A stretch of DNA of 64,000 nucleotides from Paenibacillus camelliae (GTDB taxonomy: Bacteria; Bacillota; Bacilli; Paenibacillales; Paenibacillaceae), in the NCBI RefSeq assembly GCF_023715345.1, contig NZ_JAMBNY010000002.1, positions 248,001 through 312,000 of the forward strand. The letters are read 5' to 3'. Within the stretch, counting starts at the first letter, position 1. Every line of letters starts with the position of its first letter. The notes under the pieces were generated by a model, which saw only the letters and a list, made by a program, of their open reading frames with translations, made no database searches and was not told the origin of the DNA. Both the position numbers and the translations under genes were made by a program. Of the stretch, positions 25,563 through 34,964 are shown in pieces.

Positions 25563-26903
25563 ATGGCTTGGAAATCTAAAACAAAAACAATCGCTGCACT
25601 TACAGTTGCAGCATCCGTTGCATTACTGCCTCTTGCACAGCCAATTTTAGCTGCTGCACCTACTGCAAAGGAATATGGTACTTTTTTGAGTGCGAAATAT
25701 GATATTACTGTTAATGAGCATGCGACAAAGGGGCAATTTATTCAATACGTTGCAGATCTTCTACCAGGTGAAGCAACAAAAACTGATTATCGCTTTAACG
25801 ATGTAGAAAGCAGTAATGAGCACTACGCAGCAGTAGCAGAGCTTTATGAAAAAGGACATTTAACAGGAACTACGATTCAGGCAGATCAACAGCTTCAGCC
25901 ATGGATCGCTGCCATTATTGCTGTACGAGCAGCTGGCTTAAAGGAGCTTGCAGCTACCTACACAACAGAGAAAATAGATGCTGCGCTTGCTAACATTAAC
26001 TCAACATCATCTGATTGGTACAAGCATGTTGCACAGGAGCTAGCTGTTGCCATTGATAACGGCATCATTCCTGAGCAATATTATGATGAATTCGATTCTA
26101 ATAAACCTGCAAGTGCAGAATTTGTTCAATACATACTCGGCGAAATTACTAGCTACAACGGTAACTATAAAAATTATATTGCTAATTCAACAGATGCTAA
26201 CCTTATATCTGAGCTAATTGCTGCTTATAATACAGCTGACATCATTCAAGTAAGCGAGCTACAAGAAATTGTCGATGCCGCACTTGAGCAAAATATTATT
26301 ACGGGCTATAACTTTAAGGATGCACGCTTCGAGGCTAATTTTGTAGATGAATATACACTTACGTACGGACATTCAGATCTAACGCATGCAATTCAGCTAA
26401 TCGGCTTACTGCGCAGTGAAGGATTAGAAGCTAAAGTTCAGCTTGAACCAAAAACATCTGCCTTCTTATATCTTAAAGAATGGGGTGAGCCTGAGCAGTC
26501 CGAATCGTTCCAAGTGAAGCAGATCGCTAACGGCAACTATGTCGCATATTCTAAGGAATATGACCTAAGCTTTGAATTCAACTCCATTGAAGATAAAGAA
26601 AAGTTCCAAAAAATTATTATTGACTATGCTAAAAAGGATGCCGATGATGAGCCAGGCTTAATTATTAATTCATGGTGGCAGCCACTCTATTACTCAAACA
26701 CTGAACTTGATGAGTATGTAACGATCTCTAACAACAAGGTCACTCTAGGCAACTACTATGCTCAAACGTTCTCCTTGAATGAACAAGTAGAAAGCATTGC
26801 CGCTGGATTCAAAGAAGTTAATCCAGAGGTTGAAGTTGAAAGCTATGAGTTCTGGGCTAATATCGCGTTCTACAATTATTTAGGTGGTACGGATTATAAA
26901 TAA
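25563..26903 (+). CDS. secreted protein with degenerate SLH-like repeats
   Basis: The 446-residue product has a classic signal peptide (basic MAWKSKTKT, hydrophobic core, cleavage near AQPILAAAP). Two regions (about 60-125 and 140-195) resemble S-layer homology repeats: FNDVESSNEHYAAVAELYEKG followed by GTTIQADQQLQPW, and SDWYKHVAQELAVAIDNGII. The C-terminal half (270-446) is acidic, rich in Tyr, Asn and Glu, and unknown. It may be a cell-wall associated protein, but the repeats lack several usual positions. GGAGGAGATAGGAA stands before the ATG and a strong terminator follows, so it is a single-gene unit. Confidence 0.7.
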   Translation: MAWKSKTKTIAALTVAASVALLPLAQPILAAAPTAKEYGTFLSAKYDITVNEHATKGQFIQYVADLLPGEATKTDYRFNDVESSNEHYAAVAELYEKGHLTGTTIQADQQLQPWIAAIIAVRAAGLKELAATYTTEKIDAALANINSTSSDWYKHVAQELAVAIDNGIIPEQYYDEFDSNKPASAEFVQYILGEITSYNGNYKNYIANSTDANLISELIAAYNTADIIQVSELQEIVDAALEQNIITGYNFKDARFEANFVDEYTLTYGHSDLTHAIQLIGLLRSEGLEAKVQLEPKTSAFLYLKEWGEPEQSESFQVKQIANGNYVAYSKEYDLSFEFNSIEDKEKFQKIIIDYAKKDADDEPGLIINSWWQPLYYSNTELDEYVTISNNKVTLGNYYAQTFSLNEQVESIAAGFKEVNPEVEVESYEFWANIAFYNYLGGTDYK

Positions 26904-26909
26904 GTTCGT

Positions 26910-26950
26910 AAAAAAACGGAGGAGACCTTCATAGGTCCCTCCGTTTTAAT
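26910..26950 (+). terminator. bidirectional terminator
   Basis: AAAACGGAGG and CCTCCGTTTT, extended by GACCT/AGGTC, form a long stem at 26913-26946. T-runs exist on both strands, so it can serve the SLH-like gene and the converging gene at 26956. Confidence 0.9.
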
Positions 26951-26955
26951 GTCTA

Positions 26956-27249
26956 TTATATTGCTTGGGTATAGGTTTCTGCACAAAATTGCTCAACCAT
27001 CGCAAGCTCATCGTCCTCCATCTCGATGTCTATATACTTGCCAGCATCAGCGGTTTGAAACTCATACTTCACGATTTTACCCTGACCATCGTTCACAGCA
27101 TAGACAACGCGAAGTCTCACACCTTCTTCGTGATGCAGTTCATCGTCCTCTTCTACTTCAACATCAATTATAAATTCATAGCGCTCCCCACTTAATATTC
27201 GGAATGGGTCAGCAACTGCCTCAACAGTATATTCATGTAAACTAAACAT
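26956..27249 (-). CDS. conserved hypothetical protein (DUF6509-like)
   Basis: The 97-residue acidic, soluble protein starts MFSLHEYTVEAVADPFRILSGERYEF and includes strands such as GVRLRVVYAVNDGQ and a short helix at the C-terminus. It reminds me of the DUF6509 family of Bacilli, but I recall it only loosely. AAAAGGAG precedes the ATG. It is alone on its strand between two plus-strand units. Confidence 0.65.
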   Translation of the reverse strand: MFSLHEYTVEAVADPFRILSGERYEFIIDVEVEEDDELHHEEGVRLRVVYAVNDGQGKIVKYEFQTADAGKYIDIEMEDDELAMVEQFCAETYTQAI

Positions 27250-27464
27250 ATCGATTCGTTTCTCCTTTTCAATCTCACTTCTACGTATTATACCATTGCT
27301 AATCCGCTTATGCTATGACCGGTGTTCTACATTATATGATGCGGACAATTCCACTTAAACTGCATTCTCTCTCTATACTTTTTAATAAAATGAGGAGTAC
27401 AATAGAGTTTGTGTACTAGTAATCCTAGAAATCGTTAATTGCAAACAACAGAAAGGATATTCAC

Positions 27465-29195
27465 ATGAGGCAAATATTTCAATACTTGAAGCCGCACTGG
27501 TTCGCCGCTATGCTAGCTCCAATTCTAATGGCCATCGAGGTGGCCATGGACCTGCTGCAGCCAATGCTTATGGCAAGTATCATTGATAAAGGGATATTAA
27601 GTGGTGATCAGGCTCATATTGTAACGACTGGCTTGACGATGATTGGTGCAGCTATGATTGGTCTAATAGGTGGCGTTGGCTGTACAATTTTCGCTTCCAT
27701 TGCGTCTATGCGGTTTGGTGCAGATTTGCGGAACGACGTTTTTAGCAAAGTCCAGACTTACTCATTCCGTAATATGGACAAGCTTGAGACCGGTTCAATC
27801 ATTACTCGTCTAACTAATGATATTATGCAGCTGCAAAACGTTGTCCAAATGCTGCTGCGCGTATTGGTTCGCTCACCACTACTTATGATTGGAAGCTTAG
27901 TGATGGCGATTTACATCAGCATTCGGTTATCAATTATTGTAGCCATTGCAGTCCCGCTGCTTTTTATCGTGATGTATGCCATTATTAAAGCAACGCTCCC
28001 TTTATTCTCTGCAGTTCAGCATAAACTAGATCGTATCAATATTGTACTTCAGGAAAGCCTGTCAGGTATTCGAGCTGCTAAAGCATTTGTTAGACATGAA
28101 TACGAAGGGCAACGCTTCAATAAAGCCAACGACAGCTTTACTGAACATAGCGTTAAGGCTCAAACCATTATTGCACTTAATGCTCCACTGCTATCGATGA
28201 TACTTAATGTAAGCATCGTAGCTGTCCTCCTGCTTGGCGGTAAGGATGTCATTGGCAATAATTTTGATATCGGTTTACTCGTTGCCTACATTAATTACGT
28301 TACACAGTTATTGTTCGCTATATCTGCTGTTGCCAATCACTTAGTACGACTAAGCGCTGCTAAAGTGAGTGTTGATCGCGTAACAGAGCTGCTATCGACA
28401 AGCTCTGAAATTAACGACAATGGTGAACAAACACAAAAAATTGATGGGAAATTGCAATTTCAACAGGTTTCATTCCGTTATGATGACAATCAACCTGCCT
28501 ACCAGCTGCAGGACATTAGCTTTACAGTTGAAGCAGGACAAAAGCTAGCGATTATCGGAGCGACTGGCTCTGGTAAATCGACATTGATCTCATTAATCCC
28601 ACGACTCTATGAAAAGAGCGGCGGGGAAATATATATTGATCAGCATCCGGTAGCAAGCTATTCTATTGCGGCTTTACGTTCCCAGATCGGCTTCGTATTG
28701 CAGGAAAGCATATTGTTCACTGGAACGATTGCACAAAATATTGCACTCGCCAAGCCTGATGCAGATCGAGAAGAGATTATTGCTGCTGCACAGGCTGCAG
28801 AAGCTCATGAATTTATCCAACGTTTGCCACAGGGCTACGATACCGAGCTTGGTCAACGTGGCATTAATTTATCAGGCGGACAAAAACAGAGAATCGCAAT
28901 TGCTAGAGCTTTGTTAATAAAGCCAAAAATTCTTATGTTAGATGACAGCACAAGTGCGATTGATATGCGAACAGAATCACGTATTCAGCAGCATATTGCA
29001 CAGCTGATGGCAGATAGTACGGTCATCATTGTTGCACAGAAAATAAGCTCCATCCTCGATGCAGATCAGATTCTGCTGCTTGATCAAGGCAAAATTATTG
29101 CACAAGGGACTCATGAAGAGCTGCTGAAAAGCTCAAAGGATTACCTAGAAATCTATCGTTCGCAGCTTGGAAATGAGGAGGTCAGCTATGCGTAA
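27465..29195 (+). CDS. ABC exporter half-transporter, degenerate-site subunit
   Basis: The 576-residue protein has six membrane helices (1-310) and one ATPase domain (about 335-570), like YfiB of B. subtilis. Walker A is GATGSGKST and the signature is LSGGQ, but the Walker B end is LMLDDST with Asp in place of the catalytic Glu, and the switch position reads VAQKIS with Gln instead of His. These are the marks of the degenerate half of a heterodimeric exporter. The partner gene follows with an eight-base overlap. Substrate is unknown; drugs or lipids are typical. AGAAAGGATATTCAC precedes the ATG. Confidence 0.9.
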   Translation: MRQIFQYLKPHWFAAMLAPILMAIEVAMDLLQPMLMASIIDKGILSGDQAHIVTTGLTMIGAAMIGLIGGVGCTIFASIASMRFGADLRNDVFSKVQTYSFRNMDKLETGSIITRLTNDIMQLQNVVQMLLRVLVRSPLLMIGSLVMAIYISIRLSIIVAIAVPLLFIVMYAIIKATLPLFSAVQHKLDRINIVLQESLSGIRAAKAFVRHEYEGQRFNKANDSFTEHSVKAQTIIALNAPLLSMILNVSIVAVLLLGGKDVIGNNFDIGLLVAYINYVTQLLFAISAVANHLVRLSAAKVSVDRVTELLSTSSEINDNGEQTQKIDGKLQFQQVSFRYDDNQPAYQLQDISFTVEAGQKLAIIGATGSGKSTLISLIPRLYEKSGGEIYIDQHPVASYSIAALRSQIGFVLQESILFTGTIAQNIALAKPDADREEIIAAAQAAEAHEFIQRLPQGYDTELGQRGINLSGGQKQRIAIARALLIKPKILMLDDSTSAIDMRTESRIQQHIAQLMADSTVIIVAQKISSILDADQILLLDQGKIIAQGTHEELLKSSKDYLEIYRSQLGNEEVSYA

Positions 29196-31020
29196 ATCAA
29201 CAGCATCTTCTATGCCAGAGTTCAGCATGAGAGGCGGCCATACTCCTAGTGGACAGCCTAAAGCTAAGCCATTAAACACGCAACAAACCTTGATCAGGCT
29301 ATGGCAATATTTAAGTATGTATAAGAGAAGTTTTATTGCGGTCATATGTTTTACAACGATTGCTACCTTGCTTAATCTCGCCGCACCTTATTTGTTAGGC
29401 AAGGCGATCGATACCTCCATTATGCAGAAGGACTGGGACGGACTTATAATCTATGCGGTCTTATTACTTATCATCTATTTATCGTCCGCTTGGTTTACAT
29501 GGCTGCATCAGAAAAAGATGGTATATGTCGCACAGCATGCGGTACGTCAGATGCGAATCCATATCGTTGAAGCGATGCAACGGCTTCCAATTCCCTTTTT
29601 CGATCGCAAAACACATGGAGAGTTGATGAGCCGAACAACCAATGATATTGAAAACGTCTCGGCCAGCCTACATCAAAGTACAACCGGCATCATTACCAGT
29701 GTTATTTCATTATTCGGATCAGTGATCATTATGTTATACATGAATGTTTGGTTGACCTTATTATGTATGGTTACGATTCCCCTTGTAATGCTCTTTACGA
29801 AATATGTGGCTTCGTTTACTAGAAAGCACTTCTCAGACCAGCAAAAAAGCCTCGGCGAGCTGAACAGCTATATTGAAGAGACGATTTCTGGACAGAAGGC
29901 CATTCAAGTTACGCAGCGTGAACAGCATTCGATTAAACAGTTTAGAGCAATGAATACAAAACTTGCCCATGCTAGTGTTAGGGCACAAATTTTTTCAGGT
30001 CTAGTCGGACCTGTCATGAATGTACTGAACCATTCAAGCTTTACCATTATCGCGGCAGTTGGCGGCTGGATGGCATTTAATAGCTGGACGTCGGTTGGTG
30101 TTATTGTCGCATTTATGAACTATTCCAAGCAATTTCAACGTCCGATCAATGATTTGGCTAACCAGTTTAATATGATACAATCCGGAATTGCAGGCGCAGA
30201 GCGTGTATTTGAAATTATCGATACGAAGAATGAATATGAGGATGATACGAATAGAGGCAGTGTAGCGCCGTTCAAAATTAAAGGCGATGTCAAATTCGAT
30301 AAGGTTTGCTTTGGCTATCAGGATGACCGCTTGATCCTAAAGGATGTTGAACTGCATGCAGAGGCCGGTCAAACGATCGCCTTGGTCGGTCCTACAGGGG
30401 CAGGCAAAACGACGATTATCAATGTAATCTCTCGCTTTTATGAAATTCAGTCCGGCACGATTTATATCGATAATATCCCGATCAATCAGATCGATAAGGA
30501 TAGCTTGCGGTCACAGCTAGGTATCGTGCTACAGGAAGCACATTTATTTTCAGATACCATTTATGAAAATATTCGTTATGGGCGGCTAGATGCCACGAAG
30601 GAAGAAATTATTGAAGCAGCTAAAATCGCCAATGCGCATCGCTTTATTATGGAGCTGCCGCAGGGCTATAATACTGTGCTTTCTACGGAAGGCAGCAATT
30701 TGAGTCAAGGTCAGCGCCAGCTGCTTACGATAGCTCGAGCATTGCTTGCCAGTCCTGCGATTCTAATCTTAGATGAGGCTACAAGCAGCATTGATACTCG
30801 TACAGAAATGCATATTCAGCAAGCGATGAAAGTACTGCTTCAGGGCAGAACAAGCTTTGTGATCGCGCACCGACTCAGCACGATTCGAGAAGCTGATCAA
30901 ATCCTCTTCATTGATCAAGGCCAAGTGATCGAGCGAGGTACACATGATGAGCTGCTCGCCCTAAAGGGCCGCTACTTCGAGCTGTATAATAGTCAATTTC
31001 GACGTGTGGCTGTTCAATAA
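29188..31020 (+). CDS. ABC exporter half-transporter, catalytic subunit
   Basis: The 610-residue partner, like YfiC, carries an N-terminal extension of about 35 residues, six helices (about 45-330) and an ATPase domain. Here Walker A is GPTGAGKTT, Walker B ILILDEATSSID with the catalytic Glu, and the switch FVIAHRLST with His, but the signature is LSQGQ rather than LSGGQ. That is complementary to the first subunit, so together they form one good and one degenerate ATP site. The ATG at 29188 follows AGGAGGT and overlaps the previous stop; a longer upstream reading frame is not needed. Confidence 0.9.
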   Translation: MRKSTASSMPEFSMRGGHTPSGQPKAKPLNTQQTLIRLWQYLSMYKRSFIAVICFTTIATLLNLAAPYLLGKAIDTSIMQKDWDGLIIYAVLLLIIYLSSAWFTWLHQKKMVYVAQHAVRQMRIHIVEAMQRLPIPFFDRKTHGELMSRTTNDIENVSASLHQSTTGIITSVISLFGSVIIMLYMNVWLTLLCMVTIPLVMLFTKYVASFTRKHFSDQQKSLGELNSYIEETISGQKAIQVTQREQHSIKQFRAMNTKLAHASVRAQIFSGLVGPVMNVLNHSSFTIIAAVGGWMAFNSWTSVGVIVAFMNYSKQFQRPINDLANQFNMIQSGIAGAERVFEIIDTKNEYEDDTNRGSVAPFKIKGDVKFDKVCFGYQDDRLILKDVELHAEAGQTIALVGPTGAGKTTIINVISRFYEIQSGTIYIDNIPINQIDKDSLRSQLGIVLQEAHLFSDTIYENIRYGRLDATKEEIIEAAKIANAHRFIMELPQGYNTVLSTEGSNLSQGQRQLLTIARALLASPAILILDEATSSIDTRTEMHIQQAMKVLLQGRTSFVIAHRLSTIREADQILFIDQGQVIERGTHDELLALKGRYFELYNSQFRRVAVQ

Positions 31021-31060
31021 CAGCCGATCTACTAATAAAGAACTAGCTTCATATAATAAT

Positions 31061-31107
31061 GGTGCTATGAAGGTCATTTTACTGATCTTCGTAGCACCCT
31101 ATTTTTA
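31061..31107 (+). terminator. terminator of the ABC exporter operon
   Basis: A 16-bp stem with two G-T pairs (31061-31076 with 31083-31098) is followed by CTATTTTTATT. Confidence 0.88.
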
Positions 31108-31170
31108 TTCAATATGAGCAGTATAAGCTGATAAATTCTTCATCGATCTAATTTATAAATACATTCTAGA

Positions 31171-32076
31171 CTAGTCCTGCTCAATATGCAGCTTCAACGC
31201 CTCAATATAGGCTTCGGCGAGCGCGGACTGCGTAACATTGCGATGAGCGATCCAGCCAATCTCAAGATGATCATCAATATCCAGCGGTACGGGAATAATC
31301 TCATTACCGTTTAAGTCCTTGCTTAATACACCCGATGAAATCGTATATCCATTTACACCGATAAGCAGGTTAAACAGCGTCGCTCGATCCGTCACTTTTA
31401 TGCTTTTCGGTCTCGATACTGTACTTTGTATTTCCTCAGAGAAATAGAAAGAATTATATTCTCCTTGCTCAAACGATAAGTACGGATAATGCTCTAGATC
31501 CTCCATCGTAACTGATTTACGCTTCGCCAGTGGGTTATATATGCTTATAAATACATGAGGGTGGGCGACAAAAAGACGGTGAAATTGCAGATTCGCATCC
31601 CGCAGCAGCTTGGATATCACCTTACGGTTAAAATCATTCAAGAACAAAATGCCTATTTCACTGCGCATCGTCTTAACATCCTCAATAATTTCATAGGTTT
31701 TTGTTTCTCTTATTGCAAATTCGTACTGCTGCTGTCCGTGCTCCTTCACCAGCTGCACAAATGCATTTACTGCAAAGGCATAATGCTGAGTCGACACAGA
31801 GAAATGCTGAGGTGAAGGCGTCGCATTCATATACTTTTGCTCCAGTAGCTCTGCCTGCTCGACAACCTGTCTAGCATAGCTTAAAAACTCTACCCCCTCC
31901 TGCGTTAACGAAATTCCTTTATTGGTACGCTCGAAAATTGTAATCGAAAGCTCTTTTTCAAGCTCCTTTATCGCGTTAGACAAGCTCGGTTGCGATATAA
32001 ATAAATGACGAGCTGCTTCATTCATAGAGCCGTGCTTATTCACTTCAAGCACATACTTGAGCTGCTGTAGCGTCAT
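31171..32076 (-). CDS. LysR-family transcriptional regulator
   Basis: The 301-residue regulator has the N-terminal winged helix-turn-helix (1-65; GSMNEAARHLFISQPSLSNAIKELE) and a periplasmic-binding-like effector domain (about 90-295). The ATG follows GGGGGGAG. Unusually it has no divergent partner: upstream is the 3' end of the flagellin gene, and downstream it converges with the ABC exporter, so its target cannot be guessed from place. Confidence 0.88.
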   Translation of the reverse strand: MTLQQLKYVLEVNKHGSMNEAARHLFISQPSLSNAIKELEKELSITIFERTNKGISLTQEGVEFLSYARQVVEQAELLEQKYMNATPSPQHFSVSTQHYAFAVNAFVQLVKEHGQQQYEFAIRETKTYEIIEDVKTMRSEIGILFLNDFNRKVISKLLRDANLQFHRLFVAHPHVFISIYNPLAKRKSVTMEDLEHYPYLSFEQGEYNSFYFSEEIQSTVSRPKSIKVTDRATLFNLLIGVNGYTISSGVLSKDLNGNEIIPVPLDIDDHLEIGWIAHRNVTQSALAEAYIEALKLHIEQD

Positions 32077-32222
32077 TACACTCCCCCCGTTTCATAGCTT
32101 CATTCTAGCCATAATTGCTTGAAATGACTAGTACTGTCCTCTTAGCATTCTCTAATCAAGGATTATTTACAGTTTTACTGATGGAGCTCTTATTGTTCAA
32201 TGCTGTGGCTACTGTACCTGCA

Positions 32223-32256
32223 TAAAAAATCCTCCATGCAATAGGCAAAGAGGATT
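32223..32256 (-). terminator. terminator of the flagellin gene
   Basis: On the minus strand AATCCTC and GAGGATT form a 7-bp stem with a 15-base loop, followed by TTTTT. Confidence 0.75.
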
Positions 32257-32281
32257 GTGGATATCTCTATTTTCATTTACA

Positions 32282-33124
32282 TTACAGTGCTTCAAGCAGC
32301 TTCAGCATATTTTTAGACATCGCATTCGCCTGTGCAAGCAAACTGACGGACACCTGTGATAGCATATTCGCTCGAATGAAATTAGTCATCTCCAAAGCCA
32401 TATCAGCATCCCGAATTCTTGACTCAGCTGCTGTTAAGTTTTCAGCATAAGCTAATACAAAATTATGTCGATGCTCAAGACGGTTCTGATAAGCACCAAG
32501 CTTAGCACGTTCATACGAAACATGATCAACCGTCTCCTTGAGCGTCTGTAGAGCGTCTTGAGCGCCGCTGCTAGTTGAAAGATCTAAGCCGCTTAATGAT
32601 GCCAAATATGACGGCAGATTAGGCATGTCCATCTCCAGAACGTGATCAGCTTGCTCACCGACTTGCAGTGTCAATCCACGTTTATTGGACAATGGGTCGA
32701 TCGTATACTGCCCATCCAACAGCTTAATACCGTTAAAATTCGTTCCAGCTGCAATACTTGTAATTTCCTCACGTAACTGATTGAATTCCAGCTGAAGCTT
32801 AGAGCGATCACTATCACTGTAAGTACCATTCGCCGCCTGATTGGCTAGGACGTTCATCCGTTGAAGCATAGCATGGATTTCAATCATCGCTCCCTCGGCT
32901 GTTTGAATCAGTGATATGCCGTCCTGTATATTACGTGAGGCCTGCTTTAGTCCATTGATTTGGAATCTCATACGTTCTGATATAGCAAGGCCTGCCGGAT
33001 CATCGGCAGCTCTATTAATACGATAGCCGGTAGAAAGTCTTTCCATCGCAGTAGATAGCTGTCGCTGATGTGATTGATAATTTCTTAATAAATTCATCGA
33101 CATCATATTCGTTTGAATATACAT
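32282..33124 (-). CDS. flagellin (isolated copy)
   Basis: The 280-residue protein has conserved D0/D1 flagellin ends: N-terminal MMSMNLLRNYQSHQRQLSTA ... LSTGYRINRAADDPAGLAISERMR and C-terminal ESRIRDADMALEMTNFIR followed by a QANAMSKNMLKLLEAL end. The middle is short (about 140-195), so the outer D2/D3 domains are nearly absent. It forms or joins the flagellar filament. No flagellar genes, chaperone or glycosylation genes are adjacent, and no clear sigma-D promoter was found. AAGGAGGAAGGACTTCC precedes the ATG. It is monocistronic. Confidence 0.92.
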   Translation of the reverse strand: MYIQTNMMSMNLLRNYQSHQRQLSTAMERLSTGYRINRAADDPAGLAISERMRFQINGLKQASRNIQDGISLIQTAEGAMIEIHAMLQRMNVLANQAANGTYSDSDRSKLQLEFNQLREEITSIAAGTNFNGIKLLDGQYTIDPLSNKRGLTLQVGEQADHVLEMDMPNLPSYLASLSGLDLSTSSGAQDALQTLKETVDHVSYERAKLGAYQNRLEHRHNFVLAYAENLTAAESRIRDADMALEMTNFIRANMLSQVSVSLLAQANAMSKNMLKLLEAL

Positions 33125-33357
33125 GGAAGTCCTTCCTCCTTACCGCTTCGTATTTTTCCAACAACCTTGCTCGTATTATTATCATAAAAAATCCATTAGG
33201 AAATAACAATAGTATTTTGCAGACTTCTCCATAGAGAAGTGAAGACCGAACAACATATATAAAGGTTGGACAATGGTGTTAAGGAATACATGTAACCTAA
33301 CGTCAATCTTCAACGTCTTGTATGTAGTTACAATTATTCACGCTAAGGAGGAGTCCA

Positions 33358-33729
33358 ATGTCAAGCATTCTACGTTTCTTTGGCTGGAGCTCATTAATTA
33401 TAGGCATCCTAGCTGGTCTAACCCAAGGATTTATTGCAGACAATCTTATTAGCTTTTGGGGGATTATCAACTTTATCCTTACTTTATTCGGTGGAATGGC
33501 AGTGGCAGCAATATTTTTTGCTCTTTCTTATATGTTAGAGTATCTCGAAACAGTGCATCAACTCTTAGCGGAGCATATTAAAAAGGATCAGCACCAACCA
33601 AAAACCGCATACCCAGAGAAAGGAAAGGCTGCTTCATCTAGTATATTCTCAGATACGACGTCCAAGTCTGAAGCCTCACCAGCAGGGCCAGCGATGCTAG
33701 ATGCCCTCAAGCTGAAGTCACTTGACTAA
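33358..33729 (+). CDS. small membrane protein, function unknown
   Basis: The 123-residue protein has two hydrophobic helices (about 7-27 and 31-62, the latter perhaps two segments) and a soluble Lys/Ser-rich C-terminal tail that ends MLDALKLKSLD. AAGGAGGAGTCCA precedes the ATG. The region between this gene and the divergent flagellin gene (33125-33357) holds a small perfect hairpin at 33223-33240 and nothing else that I can name. I do not recognise the family. Confidence 0.65.
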   Translation: MSSILRFFGWSSLIIGILAGLTQGFIADNLISFWGIINFILTLFGGMAVAAIFFALSYMLEYLETVHQLLAEHIKKDQHQPKTAYPEKGKAASSSIFSDTTSKSEASPAGPAMLDALKLKSLD

Positions 33730-33817
33730 TGAAGCTCTCTTATAATGGACGATCATATTGTACAAACATGCTGATTGTCTGATCGGTACATCAACCTGAA
33801 GTTAGTTTAATCATCCA

Positions 33818-34180
33818 TTATGCATTTTCGCTCGATGAGCCCGAACTAGCAGAACTCGCGGATGATTCAACGGACGAAGAGCTATCGCTGCTGCTAGAGC
33901 TTTGTTCATACTCCATCTGAGCCGCTTGTGAGATTTCTACAGTATCTCCATCTTCATTTGTTTGTTGATCTTCATTTTTCTTTTCCTTAATTTCAACTTT
34001 GTTCATACTCACCATTAATTGCTTGACACGATCGCCCTCCATTTGCTCTTGTAAAGCTTGAAGCATCTGTCTCTTCTCAGCAGGTGATCGTCCACTTTCA
34101 GCGATTAGCATGACACGTTCAAGTGCGGACAGTGGCTTTTGCTTTGCGCTACCAGAGCTAAATAGTGAAATGGAATCCAC
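33818..34180 (-). CDS. hypothetical protein with Ser-rich tail
   Basis: The 120-residue protein starts MDSISLFSSGSAKQKPLSAL, has a predicted helix around residues 30-65 (EKRQMLQALQEQMEGDRVKQ) and a tail of mostly serine, glutamate and alanine. The short motif GDTVEISQAAQ resembles the DTVEISxxA phrase seen in several small flagellar regulators, but the rest is not recognised. The start is GTG with GGAGGG six bases upstream. Confidence 0.55.
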   Translation of the reverse strand: MDSISLFSSGSAKQKPLSALERVMLIAESGRSPAEKRQMLQALQEQMEGDRVKQLMVSMNKVEIKEKKNEDQQTNEDGDTVEISQAAQMEYEQSSSSSDSSSSVESSASSASSGSSSENA

Positions 34181-34295
34181 GTTAATCCCTCCAAATTTTG
34201 GTGATTATCTTAGTATATTACTATATTTCGGTAAATCGACCTTTGAAATGAAGTTTTCGGAGTAAATTCTTTCTTATCATTTTCTTATCAACCGC

Positions 34296-34343
34296 AAAAA
34301 AATCCTATCCATTTAATCTACATCAAATGGATAGGATTTTTTA
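34296..34343. terminator. bidirectional terminator between two minus-strand genes
   Basis: An 18-bp perfect stem (34297-34314 with 34325-34342) with A-run and T-run on either side lies between the lipoprotein gene and the Ser-rich gene; on the minus strand it ends the lipoprotein transcript. Confidence 0.9.
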
Positions 34344-34400
34344 TAATGCTCATTCGTTATTGAGCTAAAATAAGCTTAGAGCATTTTATGATTTTGTTCA

Positions 34401-34955
34401 TTACAGTTTAACTACATATTGATTCGCATGAGCTGCTGTTTTGCTCATTGCATCATAAAAAATAATTTCTGCAGGCACAGAGCCTTCTTCAATCGTAATA
34501 TACAAGAAGCCTTCGTTTTTACCGCCCGGACGTAGCTCCGCAGGTTTGAATTCATCTTCTGGAGTAATACGTTGAGTCGTTAATGTTGATACTGATATTT
34601 CTTTACCATTCGCGTCATAGATGTTAAAGCTGTACTCATGAATAGCCATATCGTGAGAATTCTCATCACCAACATTTTCAACGAGTGCATATAGTTTAAG
34701 ATAGTCTACATCTTCTCTAAGCGAGTCAACAGCTGACTTTTCTTTTACTATCTCATAATCACTCAAAGTAATCTCAAGCTTAGTCGTGGATTTGTTCACT
34801 GCGCCCATTCTATGGTAAAGAAATTCCTCACCTAGCTCTACGTTATACACTTTTCCCTCGGTACTGTGAGTCGCTGGTTCCGATGGATTACCACTTGTTG
34901 AATTAGAGCTACAAGCAGACAATAATAGAATGACACCACAAAATAAAATAATCAT
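34401..34955 (-). CDS. lipoprotein with DUF4352-like domain
   Basis: The 184-residue protein has a lipoprotein signal with the lipobox LLSAC (Cys about residue 15), a Ser/Thr-rich linker and an immunoglobulin-like domain (about 40-180) with ALVENVGDENSHDM and SFNIYDANGKEI, resembling DUF4352 proteins. It lacks the usual Lys-rich start of such signals and its ATG has no clear ribosome site; a duplicated 14-base sequence lies immediately upstream. The gene may be poorly expressed or use another start. Function is unknown. Confidence 0.7.
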   Translation of the reverse strand: MIILFCGVILLLSACSSNSTSGNPSEPATHSTEGKVYNVELGEEFLYHRMGAVNKSTTKLEITLSDYEIVKEKSAVDSLREDVDYLKLYALVENVGDENSHDMAIHEYSFNIYDANGKEISVSTLTTQRITPEDEFKPAELRPGGKNEGFLYITIEEGSVPAEIIFYDAMSKTAAHANQYVVKL

Positions 34956-34964
34956 CTTTCGTTA

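Noticed and set aside
33223..33240. Small perfect hairpin ACTTCTC-CATA-GAGAAGT upstream of the flagellin gene
   Set aside because: It has no T-run and no known partner; a CsrA-type leader was considered but no clear paired sites were seen.
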